Source of the DNA: Sphagnum compactum
Taxonomy: Eukaryota; Bryophyta; Sphagnopsida; Sphagnales
Direction of reading: 5' to 3'
DNA length: 64,000 nucleotides
NCBI GenBank assembly: GCA_965153455.1
Contig: OZ234500.1
Location: forward strand, 7,688,001-7,752,000
Shown here: positions 11,619 to 23,722 of the stretch, in pieces
How the letters are laid out: each line of letters opens with the position of its first letter
Numbering within the stretch: position 1 is the first letter of the stretch
Position numbers and translations under genes: made by a program
Notes under the pieces: model-generated
Told to the model about the DNA's origin: nothing
The model's database searches: none
Seen by the model: only the letters and a program-made list of their open reading frames with translations

Positions 11619-12293
11619 ATGGGGATCCTTTTGGACGAGCCCAGGTTTCCAGTGATCGAAAGAGCTCCATCTGCAGCTACCACCATCTCTAATTTCAATC
11701 TCACTGACTGGCTGCGTGTCACTGCCGTTACTTCCGCCTCTATTCCTGTCGGCTACCTCGCAGTGCGACAAGGAATTGTCTCTCCCTCTTCCCCTTGAGT
11801 GTGCTCCATGCTCTTTTTTTCTCTACTTCCAGTTGTCTGCAAATCTTCGCTTCAACGTTGTAGGACCTTTCTCCAGAGCCCTCCTAAACTTGAGAAATAT
11901 GTGTCCCATTGAGGTAATGGAAACCGAGATTTGAAGCTCTTGGCCTGGATATTGGCGCTAGGCAGCTTGTATTCATAAGAACAATCTTCAGTTGAGGGGG
12001 GGGGGAGCAGATCTTGAGAGGGGGGGGGGAGGGCCTTTGAGCAGTTTTCTTGGTTTAGGTTTGGTTGTCAGAATGGGTTTTGGATGTGTTCCTGGATCTG
12101 TCAAGAAGAGGGTTTGATCATGGAAGGAGAAATGGTGTTTTCAGGTGGGAGTGTGAATATACGAGGACCTTCAATGTACACTGCAGGGCTTATAGGTTTA
12201 ATGGGGGGCTTCATGTACGCCTACCAATGCTCAGCAGGCCGCCTCATGGGCATGTTCCCGAATGATAACGAAGTTGCAAGATACAAGCGGTGA
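11619..12293 (+). CDS. mitochondrial complex I 20.9 kDa-like subunit (plant type)
   Basis: Small membrane subunit of mitochondrial NADH:ubiquinone oxidoreductase, matching the plant protein annotated as the NADH-ubiquinone oxidoreductase 20.9 kDa subunit. Exon 1 is 11619-11763 (MGILLDEPRFPVIERAPSAA to IPVGYLA). Exon 2 is 12145-12293, with the family signature IRGPSMYTAGLIGLMGGFMY, then AYQCSAGRLMGMFPND and the end EVARYKR. The spliced product would be 97 aa against about 106 in the family. A glycine-rich hydrophobic segment spans the middle of exon 2. The oddity is the intron start: the only join that keeps frame and family alignment begins with TG instead of GT, one base off a normal donor. 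The intron contains two long G runs (about 11996-12027). Confidence 0.85.
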
Positions 12294-13232
12294 CTTCAAT
12301 CTTCAAGCCATGAGTTCAATCTCCTATCCACTCTAAAGATTTTCCTACAGCTTTTATGGCATATTGATGATTGGTGATGCAAGAAACTTCTTTCAGTGAG
12401 AATTGTGGCATCAGGATTTGCATTATCTCACAAGTGATTGCACATTTGAAATAGTTCTTCCTGCTACCAGCATCGATGTTTGTATCCTGATAGAAATGGA
12501 TGCATTGCCTGCTGGAGGGCTGGTTGTGAAACTAGTCACACCATTCTATACCTTCTTGATTTTGAATTCCAACGCATGTTACTGCTCCCCCTCCCTATCT
12601 TTATCTCTCTTTCTGTGTGTGTTTATGTGTGTGTGTTTGTCTCTCTCTCTGTCGCATAGAAGCAGGTATCTGAAGGAGGGGAATTTTTTTCTGGTTGATA
12701 CACACATAGACTGGAATCTTACTCTGGATGCAGGCTCTCAAGAAGGTTATGTTTGAAGCAAGCTACAGAATCACCACATTGGGGCCTGTGAAACTGGTAT
12801 CAATGATTGAATTTGCATAACTGGAAAGATTTCTAGGTGCATGACATGACATTTGTTTCATTTGGCCAATGCAGTGCTTGGATCCTAATGTATTCAAATA
12901 GGTAGGGAGTGGGGCACAGAGAGAAGCTGTTGTCCTGACAAGAGCAGTTTTGACTAGGTACTGCAGAGTTTGTGGGTAGTGGATGAGCAGATGCCATTTG
13001 ACTGATGATGATACAGCTGGCACACAATCCAAGATGCTGTATTACCAACAAAGCGTTGAGGCAGCAGTGCAGGTAAGTTGCAGTATCATTGAATAGTAAT
13101 GTCCTTGACCTTTACAGGCAGAAACAAAGTGATCAATAGACCTCATGCATCTCTGTTTATTACCTAGTGTACAACCATACTATCTGGCAGCAACTCATTC
13201 CAACTCATGAAAAAGATTGATCAGTTGGAGAA
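12294..13232. other. 3' UTR of the complex I gene and spacer
   Basis: Probable 3' untranslated region followed by non-coding DNA with TCTCT/TGTG microsatellite runs at 12590-12650. No protein-like frame with splice support was found. Confidence 0.45.
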
Positions 13233-14950
13233 TCATTTTGCACATTGTGCAAAAGTTAACCAAGATCTAGAACAAGATGCTGACAAGCATCCTCCTCCAA
13301 ACATGTTTTCAGAACATTGCAAAACCATCCAGAATTTCATCCACCTTTGAAAACCAATTTCCATTGCCTTCTGCTCATCCTGCGAAGCTTCATCTTTTGC
13401 CTGCTCCCATCCTTTGTTCAACATATCCCACTGGTTTTTCAGATCTGCCACATCACACCGATCTTTCAGAACTGTCTCCTGACCACTGGCAGCCACATCC
13501 TGGGCTTTGGCATTGAATAAGTAAGGCGACTGCCTGTACTGCTGCTGCCACCTCTGTCTCTGCAATCTTGACCTTGAAAGAAACCAAATCCCAAGCTTCT
13601 GAGGCTGCTGCCACAGCTTGCCACCAACGTTTGAAACCAGCTGGGTTTGCTGCCTGCCAATCTTCAAAGCTCATCTGGCCATACTCACACGCTGCTGAGT
13701 TCTTTAATCCAAAAGCTACTTTTGCCACTGCCCAAGCTTTTGAGGCTGCTGGGCTATCTGGCACCCAAGATTCCAAGGCAGGGTTCCTGGCTACAGCAGC
13801 TATGGTGTTGTGGGTTCTCGTGGCTACAGCCACCTCCAAGTATTCAATTTCTGCCAGGGCTATCTCATGAAAAGGTGGTGAATCATGTGTCAGGTCTGCT
13901 CTACCATTAAGCCTGTGATGTCCTCTGTGAACATTTTGCCAACCTGCCTTCACAATCCAGGCTGGAACCTTCTCTTGGGCCTTGCCATGGATAGAAAGAA
14001 GTTTTTCGACTTTAGCAGGTGAGGTCTCCACACCCTGCATCCAAGCAACCCTGTAGAGGAGGATCCTACACTTTGTTTTTCAACTTCCACAACAGATTCC
14101 ATATTCCCATCAAAAGTTTGATCCAAAACGGACTCTTCAGTTTCAGTACTTTCTGAGCTTTCCAAGCACGGCATGTGTCTGCAATTTTTTTCTGAAAATG
14201 ATTCCGTAAGCCTATTGAGAGGAGGATCTGATGGGTGTGATTCACATTCTATCCTCAAGGTTTCTTTAATCTTGGTCCATCCAGGCCGTTGCTGTGGATC
14301 TGCTTGCCAACAACTATGCAACAATTCATGCATCTTAGAGTTCATGTGAGTAGGAAGCTCTGGTCTTTGCCCTGAAAGAACCACGTCATAGCTTAGGAGG
14401 GATTGGCCATGAATAGGAATATTTCCAGTTAGTAGCTCATAAAATAACATCCTAAAAGTATACACGTCTCCCGCAGGTGTAGGGATAGGTACCACCACAC
14501 CATCTTTCAATGTGTGCAACACTTCTGGTGGTCTCCAAAACCCTGTACCAATTACACCATCCATGGACTCATAGTCCCCAATCTTGATATAGAAATATAT
14601 TAACACCAAAACTTGCTCCAATCCATTTGCAAATGAGTCCAACATCAGAGGTGTAACAAAGATGTTTGAAGCTTGTAAGTCTTCGTGTATCAGTCCACAC
14701 CTGTGCAAGTCCTCCATCCCTTGTGCAATCTCCATCATCATCTTGATGGTGGCAGTATAGTGAAATGGCATTTGCCCATCCTTCACATAGTGCATACCAG
14801 TATCAAGAAGATCTTGCAAATCACCACCCATACATTCCTTGAACACCCATGGCTTGCGAGCATAATCGTCTCCAACACCCATTACTCTGCAAATTGCAGA
14901 AGACCTCTCATCACCTTCTCCATTCGCCTTTGTAACTGGTGAAGCCCCAG
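13233..14950 (-). pseudogene. decayed protein kinase with C-terminal Trp-rich tail
   Basis: Third member of the local kinase family, read from 14950 downward. A scrap of helix C (LQRRMEKVMR) is followed by a frameshift, then RSSAICRVMGVG in another frame. The long frame 14880-13950 carries MGGDLQDLLD, HEDLQASN (normally HRDLKAAN), IGDYES, GTGFWRPPEVL and the C-lobe. A second frameshift near 14040 moves the tail (SKAWAVAKVAF, GFKRWWQAVAAASEAW) into other frames. The glycine-rich loop and the ATP-anchoring lysine are absent. The HRD Arg and the catalytic-loop Lys are both changed. Together these make it a pseudogene in my reading. Confidence 0.8.
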
Positions 14951-14999
14951 GTTAAAGTGCCTCATGCCATCCTTCTGTTGAAGCCCCATGCCTGAAGGT

Positions 15000-15185
15000 G
15001 TAGGCTTACAGATCATCTGCAGTCCAAAGAAGCCACATGCTAAGCTTCTGAGCCTCCTGCCATAGCTTTCCACCAAGCTTTGAAAGCCAGCTGGGTTTGC
15101 TGCCTGCTAAGCTTCCAAGCCCATCTGGCCATACTCACAGGCTGCCAAGCTCTTGAACCTGATAGCTGCTGGACAGAGAAGAGAA
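15000..15185 (-). pseudogene. extra fragment of the kinase tail
   Basis: On the minus strand, 15180-15040 repeats the tail segment found at about 13700-13590: ...CEYGQM, QAANPAGF and WWKAM/WWQAV AAASEAW, scattered over two frames here. It lies upstream of the kinase part, so the order is rearranged. Bases 14985-15030 match the short repeat at 4909-4955. Confidence 0.6.
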
Positions 15186-15189
15186 TGGC

Positions 15190-17780
15190 TGTACCAAATG
15201 CATAAAAAGGCTTTGTGGAGATGGTTGGAATCATTTGAGGAAGCAAATCACAAGAGCCTACATATTAGTATGCTTTTGGAATGTTGGAAGGATAAATTCT
15301 CTAGAGGAAGGTTGTGAGAATTTTACACCTATGTAGGAGCTGGCCATTTTTAAATCATAGGAACTTAGGAATTAGGGAGGAAATTTATCTCAGAGAAGGA
15401 GATGTGAAATCTGAGATTAAATGTTGCCAACAATTTCTTACACTCAAGAAGGGCCTGATGCTACTCTTAGAACCAGTTCAGTATGCTTTAAGCATTCACC
15501 ACATGGCCCACTAATGCAGATATGTCATTGACATTGCCCCCTGCAAGCACTGGCCATTGCCAATTCCAATCAAACTTAAAATAGATTTTGTGTGTACTGT
15601 AAGCCAGTAGTGTGCTTAGTCTGTACACAAAGAGCATTCCTCTTTGGAGTACTCAAGCTACACAAACAATGACAAATCATGAATGAAAAGCCAAAGATTG
15701 ATCACAAAAAAATTAGAATCTAGCCATCTTCCCAGACTTCTCACAAACATGCATGCTGATGAAGCAGGAGGTGTTTCCTGCTAAATAGCTTCTTGACTGT
15801 ATGGTGATTCTTATGTCTCGTCCCTGCACTATTTGCTTGCCATTGCTGCAAGTCAGATCATGTCAGCACACTTACAAATTTCTCATGCATAGGGAGGACT
15901 GATTTTCCAGCAGGCTTAGATCTGGCACAAAGAAAAGGAGCTTGCCCATAACACATTGTCTAAAGTTCTCAGCAATTCTGTTTTGAATATCTATCACACA
16001 GACCACTTATCCTGTTTAAACATTCTACTCTCTTGGTCTAATAAAGCCTTAATATAATACAAGGGCAGCCATAAGAAAGAGTTGTTTTCATACATGGCTT
16101 CTCCAAATATACAACTACCATGCTCCACACTGTTCAAAAGGTTTTGGACTTCAGTCACAAACTCCACAAATCAACAGCTTGCAACTAAGAAGCCTGTTTT
16201 CTACAGACATACTGAGCTTTTCTGAAGTAATTTACCACAAACTGGGATCCTGCAGAATTATTCTTGGTTCAGGAAGCAGCTTGAATAGCTTCCAAAAAAG
16301 TCATACCTTAAAAGGTTTATGCGGTCAAATGGCCTCCACCATCTCCTGGTGCTTACTCTCTGAGTGGATACAAAGCATTGAGATTGTGTAGCACAGTCAC
16401 TCTGGTGATTCAGATTTCGTTAACCAATATAGATTGGTCATCACCATTGTGGTGCCGTGTCCAATGATATGGTTGGCATTCACAACTTCAATCACCCAAT
16501 GCCCAAAGCTTGCTTCCTGTGCATCAATCATTTGACTACTCATCAAGAAAAACTGCAGCACAAACCAACCTGCATTCATGTTCTTGCAAGAGTGTATGAA
16601 CCTCAGACAACAACAACAACAACAACAATATTTCGAGCTTACATACTTCATCAATCACTAAAATTGTTACAGACATCTAAGACAAGATCCAGTCCTTCAA
16701 ACATATTTAAGTTGTCGATTCTTGCATCTCGCACCATGTCCCCAGTTCCCCGCTCTAATCCTTGCAATTGGGTTGGCCACCAGCAGCCCTTCAATTGCAA
16801 CTTTCACCATTTCTCAAAGACCCCTAACTAAACCCCAAGCATCGATGATTTGAGTTGTAGTTTGAGCTTGGAGACGAGTCCGAGATGAACTTCACCTGAA
16901 TATATTCGAATGAATCTGCATTGCACCAGAATTATTTGAGCACATCCGAGAGCTCCTTCTGTTTGTAGCCTCAATTTCGGCTGCCTTCAATCCTGTAGAA
17001 TAAATGTAAATGGAGGCAACAGACACTACAACAGTACCATGGCGGAACTGTCGGAAATCTCCGCACGCAAGGCGCACGGAGCGTGACAGCACGACATTAT
17101 TGTGAACTGAACATCATTGATAGATTCTGCGGCTTTCAGGCGTCTCCTTCTCTCGCAAGATCACCGGTTGCTTTTACGCGTCGGATTCACGCGCACGCGT
17201 TTCTCTCACAAGCGCGTCGGTTGCTGCTGCTACGCGTCTACTTCACCCGTACTCGTTTCCCTCAAACGCATTCTAAAGCTCACAACTTTCTCATACTCCC
17301 TCTCAAGCTCTCGGAAGTAAGTACTAAGTTCTTCTTCTTGTTGAAGTATCCTTGTTGCTAACCGATATTCTTCACATGTCCGAACTCTGTACTCGCTGCC
17401 ATCTTTTGATCTCACAGGGGTTTGAACTACCAATACTCTTGCACTTTTGCTGAATCAGAGCGCGACAAGAGACAAAACAGAAGCGTGTGATACTCTTGGT
17501 AGGCATCAAAGAACTCGTCACTCTCTTTGGTACCCATTGGTTGCGAGCGTTTCACGCGTATCCTGTTTTTTCAAGCTCTCTTTACTAGGTGGTTTGTGTT
17601 GTTGCATCACTACTCTCTTGTTACCTGGCATTGTTTCGTTCTTGATTAGCTTTCATTTCCATACTCGCCATCCTTTTTCTTGGTGTCACAGGGTTTTCAC
17701 TACCGTTGTTGTTCTCTCATTCTAGGTCTATTCAAGGGCAAACCTCTGCACAACTCGTACGCTCACAAAACCAACTGGTG
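15190..17780. other. intergenic DNA and 5' region of the 423-aa kinase
   Basis: No gene is recognised from 15190 to about 17100. A CAA/AAC microsatellite sits at 16606-16632. From about 17100 the sequence becomes more GC- and CG-rich (GCGCACGCG, TTTCACGCG). This probably marks the promoter and leader of the kinase starting at 17781. Confidence 0.4.
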
Positions 17781-19052
17781 ATGGCAGACATTCGACAATT
17801 CAGTAGCGCCTCGCAAATGGACCATGACGAGCACACGACTAGTACAGGGAAAACAGCGCTCTACGTATCAGTAGCTCAGGAGTTACACGTTCAGACTACC
17901 ACTACAAGAGAAGAGACTTATTACGGATCAGCACCAGAGGAATATTGGACTGCGGTTCTACCAGAGGAAACGCAATATCAAAATCGACAAGACACTCAGA
18001 GGGAGAGCGAGTCAAGTGAGAGCGAGAGTTTTCACTTTGTGCTTCGAATAGATCCATCAGACCTGGAAATAGGACGGAAGATCGCAGAAGGGGGTCAGGC
18101 CGAGGTTTTCTTGGCAACGTACATGAACAAGGAGGCAAGATGTAGCATAAGTTTAGGTCACAAACAAGTGGTGGTGAAAAGATTGAAAAACAATAGTAGC
18201 AGAGTTGTTGATGTGTTGCAGTTGCAGAGGCGAATGGAATCGTTGATGAAACTGAAGAAAGATGAACGCATAAGATCCGTATATTGCTGGGTCTTTGGCG
18301 TGTCAGTTGATGATAACACTGGCACAGTGTCCATCGTAATGGAAGCCATGAAAGGCGATCTGCGAAATCTCATTGACGATCGTCTGCTCAACGTGGAGGA
18401 TGGGCAGATGCCGTTTGACTACACCGAAACTCTCTTGATGATGATGGATATCACGTCAGGGTTACTAAGCCTGCACAGCAAGGGAATCATACACAGAGAT
18501 ATCAAGTCCTCAAACATCCTTGTGAGTGCCCGCATCGTTGATATAGGAAACAAAATCTCCGACAAGGCTACTGGATTGGAGACCAATCTAGAGGATGTGC
18601 GTTTTAAAGTCAGGCTTGGGGACTACGAGACTTCTGACGGTGTCGTGGGCACAGGTTTCTGGAGGGCACCTGAAGTGTTGCAACACTTGAAAGCAGTACG
18701 AGATGGAAATGGGTTGTCTGATAACAAAACACCCACATATTCAGCAGCGGTGGATGTCTATGGTTTGGGGATGCTATTTTATGAGCTCCTCAGCGGAAAA
18801 ATTCCTTTTGAGGGGCATCCAGTGAGTGACTATGATCTAGTTCTTTCAGGAGCAAGACCAGAGCTTCCTACTCACGTAACCAAAAGGATGAAGCAATTGT
18901 TGTGCAGATGCTGGCATGCAGAGCCACAAAAGCGGCCTACATTGCTAGAGATTGTGAAGACCCTACATGAAGAATTCACCCAATATCCACCAACAGACCC
19001 TAACAACATCAAGAACATGTATGCAGGTTTGCTGAGGTCTGCATGGGTGTGA
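17781..19052 (+). CDS. protein kinase, 423 aa, DYE instead of DFG
   Basis: Single-exon Ser/Thr or dual-specificity-like kinase without membrane segment or signal peptide, so probably cytosolic. The ATG at 17781 (MADIRQFSSA) is the first in frame. Residues 1-88 are a polar leader holding YYGSAPEEYW (48-57), a motif shared with the other local kinases. The kinase domain (about 91-400) shows IAEGGQAEVF (glycine loop with one Gly replaced), VVVKRLK (Lys133), HRDIKSSN (Asp240, Asn245), GDYETSD at 280-286 where DFG is expected, FWRAPEVL, and RPELPTH plus CWHAEPQKRP in the C-lobe. The metal-binding Asp281 is kept but Phe-Gly is Tyr-Glu. It lacks the Trp-rich tail of its 697-aa relative. Substrate unknown; activity is likely but not certain. 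Confidence 0.85.
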   Translation: MADIRQFSSASQMDHDEHTTSTGKTALYVSVAQELHVQTTTTREETYYGSAPEEYWTAVLPEETQYQNRQDTQRESESSESESFHFVLRIDPSDLEIGRKIAEGGQAEVFLATYMNKEARCSISLGHKQVVVKRLKNNSSRVVDVLQLQRRMESLMKLKKDERIRSVYCWVFGVSVDDNTGTVSIVMEAMKGDLRNLIDDRLLNVEDGQMPFDYTETLLMMMDITSGLLSLHSKGIIHRDIKSSNILVSARIVDIGNKISDKATGLETNLEDVRFKVRLGDYETSDGVVGTGFWRAPEVLQHLKAVRDGNGLSDNKTPTYSAAVDVYGLGMLFYELLSGKIPFEGHPVSDYDLVLSGARPELPTHVTKRMKQLLCRCWHAEPQKRPTLLEIVKTLHEEFTQYPPTDPNNIKNMYAGLLRSAWV

Positions 19053-21162
19053 CCTCAGCATGGGTGTGACCCACTCACTGACCAAGCACCATGCCTTATT
19101 TGGTGGTCTGCTGCTCTGCTCTTGTTGCAGTTGCTGCTAGCTAGAGCAGTCATGGGATTGTACAGCGAGGGGGTGTGTGATGTTGTAGCAATCTAGGAAA
19201 AGCCATGTTGCAGAAACTGATGAGATAATAGTATTCAGGTTTCAGATGGGAATCACATTGTATGTCCATGTCTGATGAGATGAGATCATAATACTCAGGG
19301 TTCGAATGGGAATGAAGCTTGTATTTCCATGCGTGATGAGATAATACTATTCAAGGTTCAGATGGCAATGACTGTTGTATCTCCAATTGTGATGAGATAA
19401 TAATATCGATGTTTTGAAGCAGAATGAAGTTGGATTTCTGAATATGGTTACCATGATGGAATTTGATTTCATAGGCAATATGCATTCATGAATTATGTTT
19501 GTTTTATGGCCAAGAAAAAGTGTCTTGGTGAGTTGTGTATGACACACTACTTGGATAAGGTTTTTGAGGGAAGCTTTGGTTGCAATATTAAACATTGTAG
19601 GCTATTTCATCAACTCAATTTTATTTTCTTTTGAAGCACAACAACAGCAGACCCAACCTGACAAGCCCATTGGCAATGCCCCAAGTCAAGCTAAGTTTGG
19701 GATGCTTATCAGGCAGGCCAAAGATGGTGAATTTCAATGTGAAACATACTTCAAGTTGTATCACCCCTTCCTACATAACACCAATAATTTGATTTATTCC
19801 ACACATTCAAAGTAAAGTAAAAATCAAATAGCTAATTTCTACCCTTAATAGTTGGCAAATTGATGAAAGGGAATATGCTTCAAACATGATAAATGTTTAA
19901 CTAGACAAATGTTAGTTGGCATATTAACAAGAGGGACTATGTTTAAAACTCTATAAATGTTTAATCAAATAAATGAAAATTAGAGAGAAAATAGACATAT
20001 TTGGGGTATGCTAGACATAATTCCCTACATTATGGATGGGAGTTGGGTGTGAGGCAAGATTAACATATGAGCATACCTTGTCAATGTGTTATCAAAAGCA
20101 AATTCATAATGATATACACTTCATTGAAAGAAGTTATAAATTAATTAGTAGTGTTAGCAATATTAACAATAAAAACTAAACACATAATCCTAAACAGTGC
20201 TAGCTTAAACGTAGAAAATTAAAGCATTCAAAATTTTGAAAGGTTTTACTTAGTATGTTCATAAAACAAAAGGTAATAATAAAACCAATGTGTTTATGAC
20301 TAGTGTTGTGTGGTTAATGATTGCCAATTTTGGGTATTTGAAAAATATGAATAAAAAAACAATTGGTTTTGGGTATTTAAAGTTCAAGATCTAAGAACCA
20401 CTAGGTTTTATGCAATAACCAACAAAATTATGAACAATTATTTGATTTTTTTCAAAAACATTGAGAACTATGGTCATAAATTAAATCCAAGTATTTTACT
20501 TTTTGAGAACCATAGTTATGAACCCGAAAAGTTGCCTTGGTGCCCGGTACAGGTTTGGTGCAATTTTAGTAACCACCCAACATTGTCTATGACAAGGTAG
20601 GATTATTATAGAATTTGAAATTTCTAGATATTATATTTAAATTCAATAAAATAATATAGTACTCAACATTGGAAAATTTCTACGACCTTGGTTTCAAACA
20701 TTTGAAAAGACCTTGGAATCTTGTCAATCTTAACATTAAAAATGTGAATTTTGGTGTTGAAAGTTTGATTCTTCAACATACTTAGTTGATAGTTGAAGAA
20801 ATGTCTTGACACATGTGGTCTTGTTACTTTTATTATTATTATATGTTGGTATGTTTTGAAAAATTGACTTGCCTTCACGAAAGGGGAAAAAAGACCAATG
20901 AATTAGGGAAAGAAAAGGATTTTAGGGAATGATTTAGTAGCAATAAAAAATGTGATATTTAGTTTTAAAATTTGGATTGATTGAAATCATATATACATGT
21001 CCAAAAATTTCAGGCTGACATTTTAATTAAACCAATAACTTAGTGAAATAACCATTGATACAAACATTTTTCATTTTATCAATATTAAATTCATATTTTA
21101 AAAATAGCTTGTAACATAGTTTTACCAAAATATGTAATTCAAATCAAACCACAAAATAATTG
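19053..21162. other. 3' UTR and AT-rich intergenic DNA
   Basis: Contains the 3' end of the kinase transcript, including a 4-unit tandem repeat at 19218-19445, then about 1.7 kb of AT-rich sequence with no gene-like frame. Confidence 0.45.
19218..19445 (+). repeat. tandem repeat, 54-61 bp, four units
   Basis: TGATGAGATAATA-like starts occur at 19219, 19273, 19334 and 19391. Each is followed by TTCAG(A)ATGG-like text. The repeat is probably in the 3' untranslated region of the kinase gene. Confidence 0.7.
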
Positions 21163-22772
21163 TTAAAACAACTCCAAATATAACAAAAGGTTCTATTGAT
21201 TAAATAAAAAGAGAAATGCTTGATTTTTAGTTTTTCACTATCTACTTTAGTCTACTTCACTAAATGCAAGGTCCACAACAAATTTCACCATTGTTTTAAT
21301 GTTCTTTTTTGTTTGGTCTAGTTTGGAATTTACTTTGCTCGTGATGATGCTTTGATCATTTCTCTCTTTCAAAAATTGACAAGTGTTTGATTTATGATTA
21401 ATGTTTTGAAATGCATTTTCAACCCATCTTTTTATGGGATGAATATGTATGAAACATTTCTCGTGACAATTTAAATTTTTGTGATATGAATATCTTGTGT
21501 GAGTGGCACTGCCAAGTGCAAAAATGAACCAAGAATGTTACCCTCTCAAAATTTTGCTACAAATAAATTCTTAGGTTCAAGTTAAATGGGCCTATGTTCT
21601 GGAAAAGTCCCCATTGCCAATTGCCAACAATGGAAAAATTTCAACTTTAGCCTAATTCATTAATTATAGCACTTCAATGGAGTCCCTTAGATCTATGATT
21701 GATTAAAATGTGGCTCCTAACCCTATGTAAGTATTTCTTAGTTCAAGCCAATGAACAAAATTCCAAAAATTACTTTAAAATTGTTTTTACCATAAAATCA
21801 ACAAGCATCAAATTGGAGCAACCAATTAAATGTGGCACTACTAGTCTTATACTCCTGTAAGCAAAGTGTCCAATTGGAAAGCATTTTTTCAAAAAATTGA
21901 TTGTATTTGCATTATTATAAACATTTACACTATCAATGATATTTTTTGATAAAGAATATAAAGATTGGTAAGCAAGGAAGGGTTGATAATCAAGTCCATG
22001 AGTCCAAGATTTTGGCTTGAAATCTTTTTTCGAACAACCATCTTCTTCTTCAATAACTTCCTTGGATGAGAAGTTTAAAAAAAACATTTTGGGAAGAAGA
22101 TGATTGTAAGGATATTTTCTTTAGTCCTCAATTTTTCATTCATTAATTTTATTTCATTTTTGCAACTTTCAAGTCCATTTGGTGGGTCCATCCATGTTAG
22201 TAGGAGCTAACATTGCCCCCTTGGGTGACTGCTTTGAATTGAGAACACTTTTTAAATATATTTTTAAATCTTTTAAAAAATTATATTGTTATGTGAAGGT
22301 TTGAATTACAAATTTGCAAAGAATAGTTAGGTAATATTATTTTTACATTATGCCCAAGGAGGTTACAATTGTTTTAAAGGGATTTTTAGTTCTTTCTTAT
22401 TCATTAAATTGATTTCAAATCCCATGATACATCATGAATGTTTATATATAAATATATCCTAACATTTTAATCCCAATTTAAGTTGCCATTTCAAAACATG
22501 AAATATAAGCAATGGTTACAACTTTTGGCTCCTATTAACATGATTGCACCCTTCTAACTTTTCCAAATATTGGGAAAATAATGTATGTTGGATGAAAAGA
22601 TGCACAATGGATGAAAATTATATTAAAGATGAACAATTGGAAAAGAAAGTTACCCAATAAACGAAAATTTAGGAGATTAAGATCATAACATGGATGAAAA
22701 CTAAGGAAAAAAAATCATACTGGATGGAAAATCACATAATGATGAAAAAGTTGAAAATTTTGAAGTTATAAA

Positions 22773-22976
22773 ATGGATGAAAAATTAAGGACTACTGATG
22801 AAAAGTTCAAAACACCTTCATCCATTGTATACCTTCTTAAAATTGCAAGGTGTTGCAACTCCCTAGATCTTGTTCCCAAAAAGTGTAATCAATTAACTCC
22901 CATGGAAAGAATGACACCAATTCCCTTTTCCATTAAGGAACTTTTCATAGGAATGGATGTCTTCCCAAGGAAATAA
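22773..22976 (+). CDS. small conserved ORF in duplicated block 1 (doubtful)
   Basis: A 67-codon ATG frame (MDEKLRTTDEKF to KELFIGMDVFPRK) is preserved with the same length in the other block (29343-29546), with about eight amino-acid differences. No known domain, splice pattern or promoter is visible. It could simply reflect recent duplication. Confidence 0.15.
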   Translation: MDEKLRTTDEKFKTPSSIVYLLKIARCCNSLDLVPKKCNQLTPMERMTPIPFSIKELFIGMDVFPRK

Positions 22977-23077
22977 GTGTCTGCAAGCTCCTCATAGAAA
23001 AAATGACCCCAATTCTTGTGAAAATGGGTCCAAATTGCATGGAAAAAACATTGGAACAACTAATGTTGTTTAGCGGA

Positions 23078-23134
23078 AGGTGATAATATTGTTCAGGGAA
23101 CACTACCTTCCTTGAACAATATTATCATCTTCTT
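23078..23134. other. hairpin-forming inverted repeat
   Basis: TGATAATATTGTTCA and TGAACAATATTATCA face each other across a loop of about 15 bases. The arms extend to roughly 20 bp with one or two mismatches. The equivalent site in block 2 (about 29648-29703) is less perfect. Confidence 0.6.
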
Positions 23135-23362
23135 TGCACCTTCCCCAACCAACAACACAATGATGGTCTTTCCAAGGAACATTATGTTCCTTGGGCAGCA
23201 CAACCATTGTTCCCCAACCATTTCCTGACACAAATTACCCGGGAAACACCATCTCCCTCCTTTCCTAGATGAAATTTATCGTAGAAGAAGATGTGTAGGT
23301 CACAATAAGATTTGGAAATTCGGTAACCCCAAAGATAGGAGAGAACATCATCCACTCTGTTA

Positions 23363-23722
23363 GAGCATCTCCAACGGTGCTCAACATGACAGTACAATTT
23401 ATTGGGAAAAAGTCAAAATTTGCCGGTTTAGCTCAAGAAATTGATTTTTCTGCACCAAATTCGTGCAGCTTGTGGTGGCTGGTAAAGGCGCAACGCACTT
23501 GTGCACCTCCCAACAATAAGAGTGTAATAAATTGTACCTGACTGCGGCTCAGTATTTCTGATTTGTCGATCCCAATGATTGGTCCAGGTGGTTTGCTATT
23601 AGTAGTCCCCCATGTATGTGCACTTCCAGTTTCAGTTTTATTGGCGGGGTTGCCAAAGAGCTAAACTTAGACATTTAATTTTACTGTCCAGAGTTACATA
23701 CTGAGCACCGTTGGAGATGCTC
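23363..23722. mobile_element. MITE, PIF/Harbinger-Tourist type, 360 bp
   Basis: Perfect terminal inverted repeats of at least 21 bp beginning GAGCATCTCCAACGG, flanked by TTA on both sides (23360-23362 and 23723-23725). TTA duplications and this length are typical of Tourist-like elements moved by PIF/Harbinger transposases. There is no coding capacity. The same insertion is present in block 2, so it predates the duplication. Confidence 0.85.

Noticed and set aside
12403-12756. Second gene downstream of the complex I subunit
   Set aside because: Ser-Leu-rich translation of TCTCT/TGTG microsatellite in the probable 3' region; no splice or family support.
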